This document shows, one piece after another, positions 61,570-64,000 of a stretch of 64,000 nt of DNA. The number at the start of each line of letters is the position of its first letter. Position 1 is the stretch's first letter. Under the pieces are notes generated by a model, which had not been told where the DNA came from, did not search any database, and worked only from the letters and a program-made list of their open reading frames with translations. The stretch is from NCBI RefSeq assembly GCF_001649575.2, contig NC_051443.1:19716882-19780881 (forward strand). Reading direction: 5' to 3'. The DNA is from Kryptolebias marmoratus. Its lineage: Eukaryota > Chordata > Actinopteri > Cyprinodontiformes > Rivulidae. A program made the position numbers and the translations under genes.

Positions 61570-62182
61570 CTTTTTACGCCATTATTGCACATGAAAGCAG
61601 AGCGATAATGTTTGTGTCTGCGTGAGTGTTTTAGTTTGTCTGTACTGTTTACAAGATATTTTGTGAATTACTGAATGGATTTTATTTAAACTTCAGAAAG
61701 TAATTACTGGCATAAAGGACGTTTGGATTTTTAATGGCCACCACAGCAATGTGATCTTAGCAAACACAGAAATAGCTATATCTCAGTCGGTTTCACTGAT
61801 ACTGAGCTAAAATTTGATGTGGTTGTTGGTGAGACTGGCCTCAGTCTGTCTGTTAGCAAAGTGTTGTATGAACCAATGGACAAATTTTCATAAATCTTTC
61901 AAAAAGTAATTATAGGATGTACATCTACAACTGGCTAAGAGTCAAAGCCAGTTCAAAATGGCTTCTACAGTTGTTATACCTTTGCCAACACAAAAAAGGG
62001 CTATATCTTACTCAAAATTATAGATTATAAGGTAAGATTTTCGTGGTAGTAGTTGAGAGTCATCCTCAACACTTACTCCAAGCATTCATTCATCTCGTAA
62101 ATGTTACTATGGTGTTAATCTTGAATTAAAACTGTCAAGAAAGGCAGCGGCAGATATGTTGTCCTTCAAGGATTACTAGGTC
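61570..62182 (-). repeat. Family A element, two-module copy
   Basis: It runs from ACTTTTTACGCC...GCAGAGCGATAATGTTTGTG (right end, degraded) to GAAAGGCAGCGGCAGATATG...CCTTCAAGGATTACTAGG (left end). The module landmark G(C/G)TAA(A/G)ATTTT recurs at 61805 and 62031, 226 bp apart. Both modules keep the GGC(C/T)(A/T)C(C/T)ACAG block. Non-coding. Confidence 0.78.
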
Positions 62183-63835
62183 TGAGTACTAAATTTATTT
62201 TAAAGTTTCAAATATGTTTCTTTCTGTTTTATCCAGTTGTCTCCATCTGCAGTGCAGCCACACCTCGCTGGAGCTCAGGGTTATCAGTGTTAGCATCTTA
62301 TCAAACCTAGGTTGTGTATCAATATACAATGCACTATGTATAATCCACATTACTACAAGCTCATCCTTTCAAAGAAGCTTTCAATCTTTTTTAATCGTAT
62401 AAGCTAGCCTTGACAGGTCCACCGGTCTTATCTTTTGTGTTTTTCATTATATCCTGTTTTTTGTCCATGTTTCTCATATTTTGATATTTGCATGTTGTTC
62501 TTGCGTGACGGAGGTAAAATTAGCTTTTGACTGAAAGTGTCACTAAGCTGCAATGTGGAAGGTTTTCTGCTTTGCTTACTGGTGTAAGTACATGACCATT
62601 TTTCCCAAACAAAAACTTTTGAATCGTGATCATATGTGACCCGATGTTGCACCATGAAAATGCTTGCTCAAGATTTGGCCAAAGGATTTCAGCACAGGTT
62701 ACAGCTGATGCATGCTTGTTGTTGGATATAACAACCTGCTTTTCATTAATAAAGTTACATGGTAAAAGGAAAAAAATCAATTCCAATAATTGTTAAATGC
62801 TTGTTTATAATTTTATTTATTTATATTTTATTTTATAAAGTGGCAGTTATCAAATCATCATTAAAGTAATACAAACTAATTTGATAGAAGTTTGAAAAGA
62901 TGTAATGTAAATCAGTTATTCAACTGTAAATGTGTGTAAAATGAAGAACAAATACTGTTTTTTGTTTTAGACAATAACATGAAATGATGTCATGTTGGAT
63001 AATGAATAAATGTAAACTAGAAGCTTTCCAGGAATTCAAACTGACACATGAATAACACAAAATGTGATTTTTCAGCCTTTGTGAAAGAAAAAGAAAAAAC
63101 GATCTCCACCGGTTGAACTTATCAATGCCTCCAGCTCAGTATCACATAATTTCTTTTACAAGTTTCAGATTTGCCAGCAAATGACTGAAAGCAAAATGTA
63201 TTTTGAAAACATTTAAATCACAGAAGCAGAGTTCGGTACATAAGGGCAGCATCTGCAGAATGAACAAGACAGAGTGAACAATTTCCTTGAGGCAATTATC
63301 AAGGCATCATAATGGATTTAAAGAGGAGAAAAAGGCTACGAGAGACGGCTGCACCTTCCACCCAGTAGAGCATATATGATTTAATTATATCATATGAAAA
63401 AGTTTGCACAAGATGTTCTTGAAAAAACTTGATGAGCACTGGGTGTAAACTGGAACTAGAAAGTGATTTGTGGTTAAAACAAATGCTAATGTATGCGAAG
63501 AATAGACTTTATTGTTATTTCACAAGCTCCTGTTATTAGGAAACTGCAGCATAAAAGTGCTGCAAAGAAGAGAGAAAGACTGAGTGTCTTAGAATAAAGA
63601 GCATAAGGCTTAAATGAAAAGGAACGGCTTTATAAGATCAGGAAAGACTATGAGGTACAAAGGGGTGAAAGAGGGCATTATGGCGATTAAGTCATTTGTA
63701 TTTTTCTTTTTTCAATTGGAGTTTTATTCTCAGGGGTCATACACATCATTTGGTGTAGTTATGTGACATTTGCCAGTGATTTAAAGGCATTGATAAGGTA
63801 CTGGACCATAAAAAGCACAGAATAAATGCTCTAGA
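62183..63835. other. Gene-free stretch
   Basis: AT-rich. Frames at 62214-62402 and 62428-62786 are short and on opposite strands. Nothing recognised. Confidence 0.4.
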
Positions 63836-64000
63836 TGATATATGTATGTATATATATAAAAATTCCCTTCTCACCCTCCGCGGGTGGTCTTTTGTTTCAT
63901 CCTCTGAGCTCGGGTCCTCTACCAGAGGCCTGGGAGCTTGAGGGTTCTGCGCAGTATCTTGGCTGTGCCTAGAACTGCACATTTCTGGACTGAGATGTCT
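63836..64000 (-). mobile_element. 3' end of a LINE, reverse-transcriptase C-terminus still open
   Basis: On the minus strand from 63999 the frame reads DISVQKCAVLGTAKILRRTL and then KLPGLW before the stop TAG (63921-63919). A VLGTAKILR-TLKLPGLW ending is a feature I recognise from a fish LINE reverse-transcriptase C-terminus. A short 3' UTR of about 70 bases follows, ending in GGGAATTTTTATATATATACATAC, a TATATG-type tail at about 63838-63862 where the element joins host DNA. The part shown is intact, so the insertion may be young. The body lies beyond the window, and the clade is not assigned with confidence. Confidence 0.75.

Noticed and set aside
63350..63400. AT-rich near-palindrome around CATATATGATTTAATTATATCATATG
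   Set aside because: Imperfect and expected by chance in DNA this AT-rich.
1..64000. CRISPR arrays, operons, prophage or bacterial mobile elements
   Set aside because: No direct-repeat/spacer pattern, no clustered genes and no bacterial signals; the sequence is vertebrate nuclear DNA.

Overview
This window reads as AT-rich nuclear DNA from a vertebrate, most likely a teleost fish. The evidence is what it contains: decayed LINE reverse-transcriptase fragments, tRNA-type SINE pieces, short inverted-repeat elements, (CA)n/(TG)n microsatellites, minisatellites and one CpG-rich promoter block. There are no closely packed genes, operons or ribosome binding sites. A fish of the killifish/livebearer/cichlid type is a guess only. 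Apart from the gene start and the LINE tail below, I recognised no open reading frame as a real protein.

The only host gene I can support starts near the middle. At 43514-43466 on the minus strand, a short coding exon encodes a 16-residue hydrophobic, signal-peptide-like start and ends at a strong splice donor (CACAG|GTAAGC). It lies in a CpG-rich block (43432-44425) with a TATA-like box at its distal edge. A 50-N assembly gap lies just inside the intron. If the gene continues leftward, 1-43465 is part of a very long first intron, and 44450-64000 is its upstream flank. I cannot name the gene.

The rest is repeats and unique non-coding DNA. The commonest repeat, called family A here, is a non-autonomous element with inverted TATCGCCCGCC-type ends and an internal module of about 210-260 bp that is repeated in its long copies. 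About ten copies are spread over 4.6-62 kb. A second dispersed repeat (family B) has two copies. Three, perhaps four, elements with TGTCA...TGACA ends look like solo LTRs; two have exact 5-bp target duplications, and one of those lies inside a family A copy. A 549-bp element with perfect 17-bp inverted ends has apparently split another. The left edge (1-615) is a dead LINE, and the right edge (63836-64000) is the 3' end of a different LINE whose reading frame is still open.

Between the repeats are several less AT-rich unique segments with homeobox-type TAATTA or POU octamer motifs. These are the places I would expect conserved non-coding enhancers, but this cannot be tested without other genomes.
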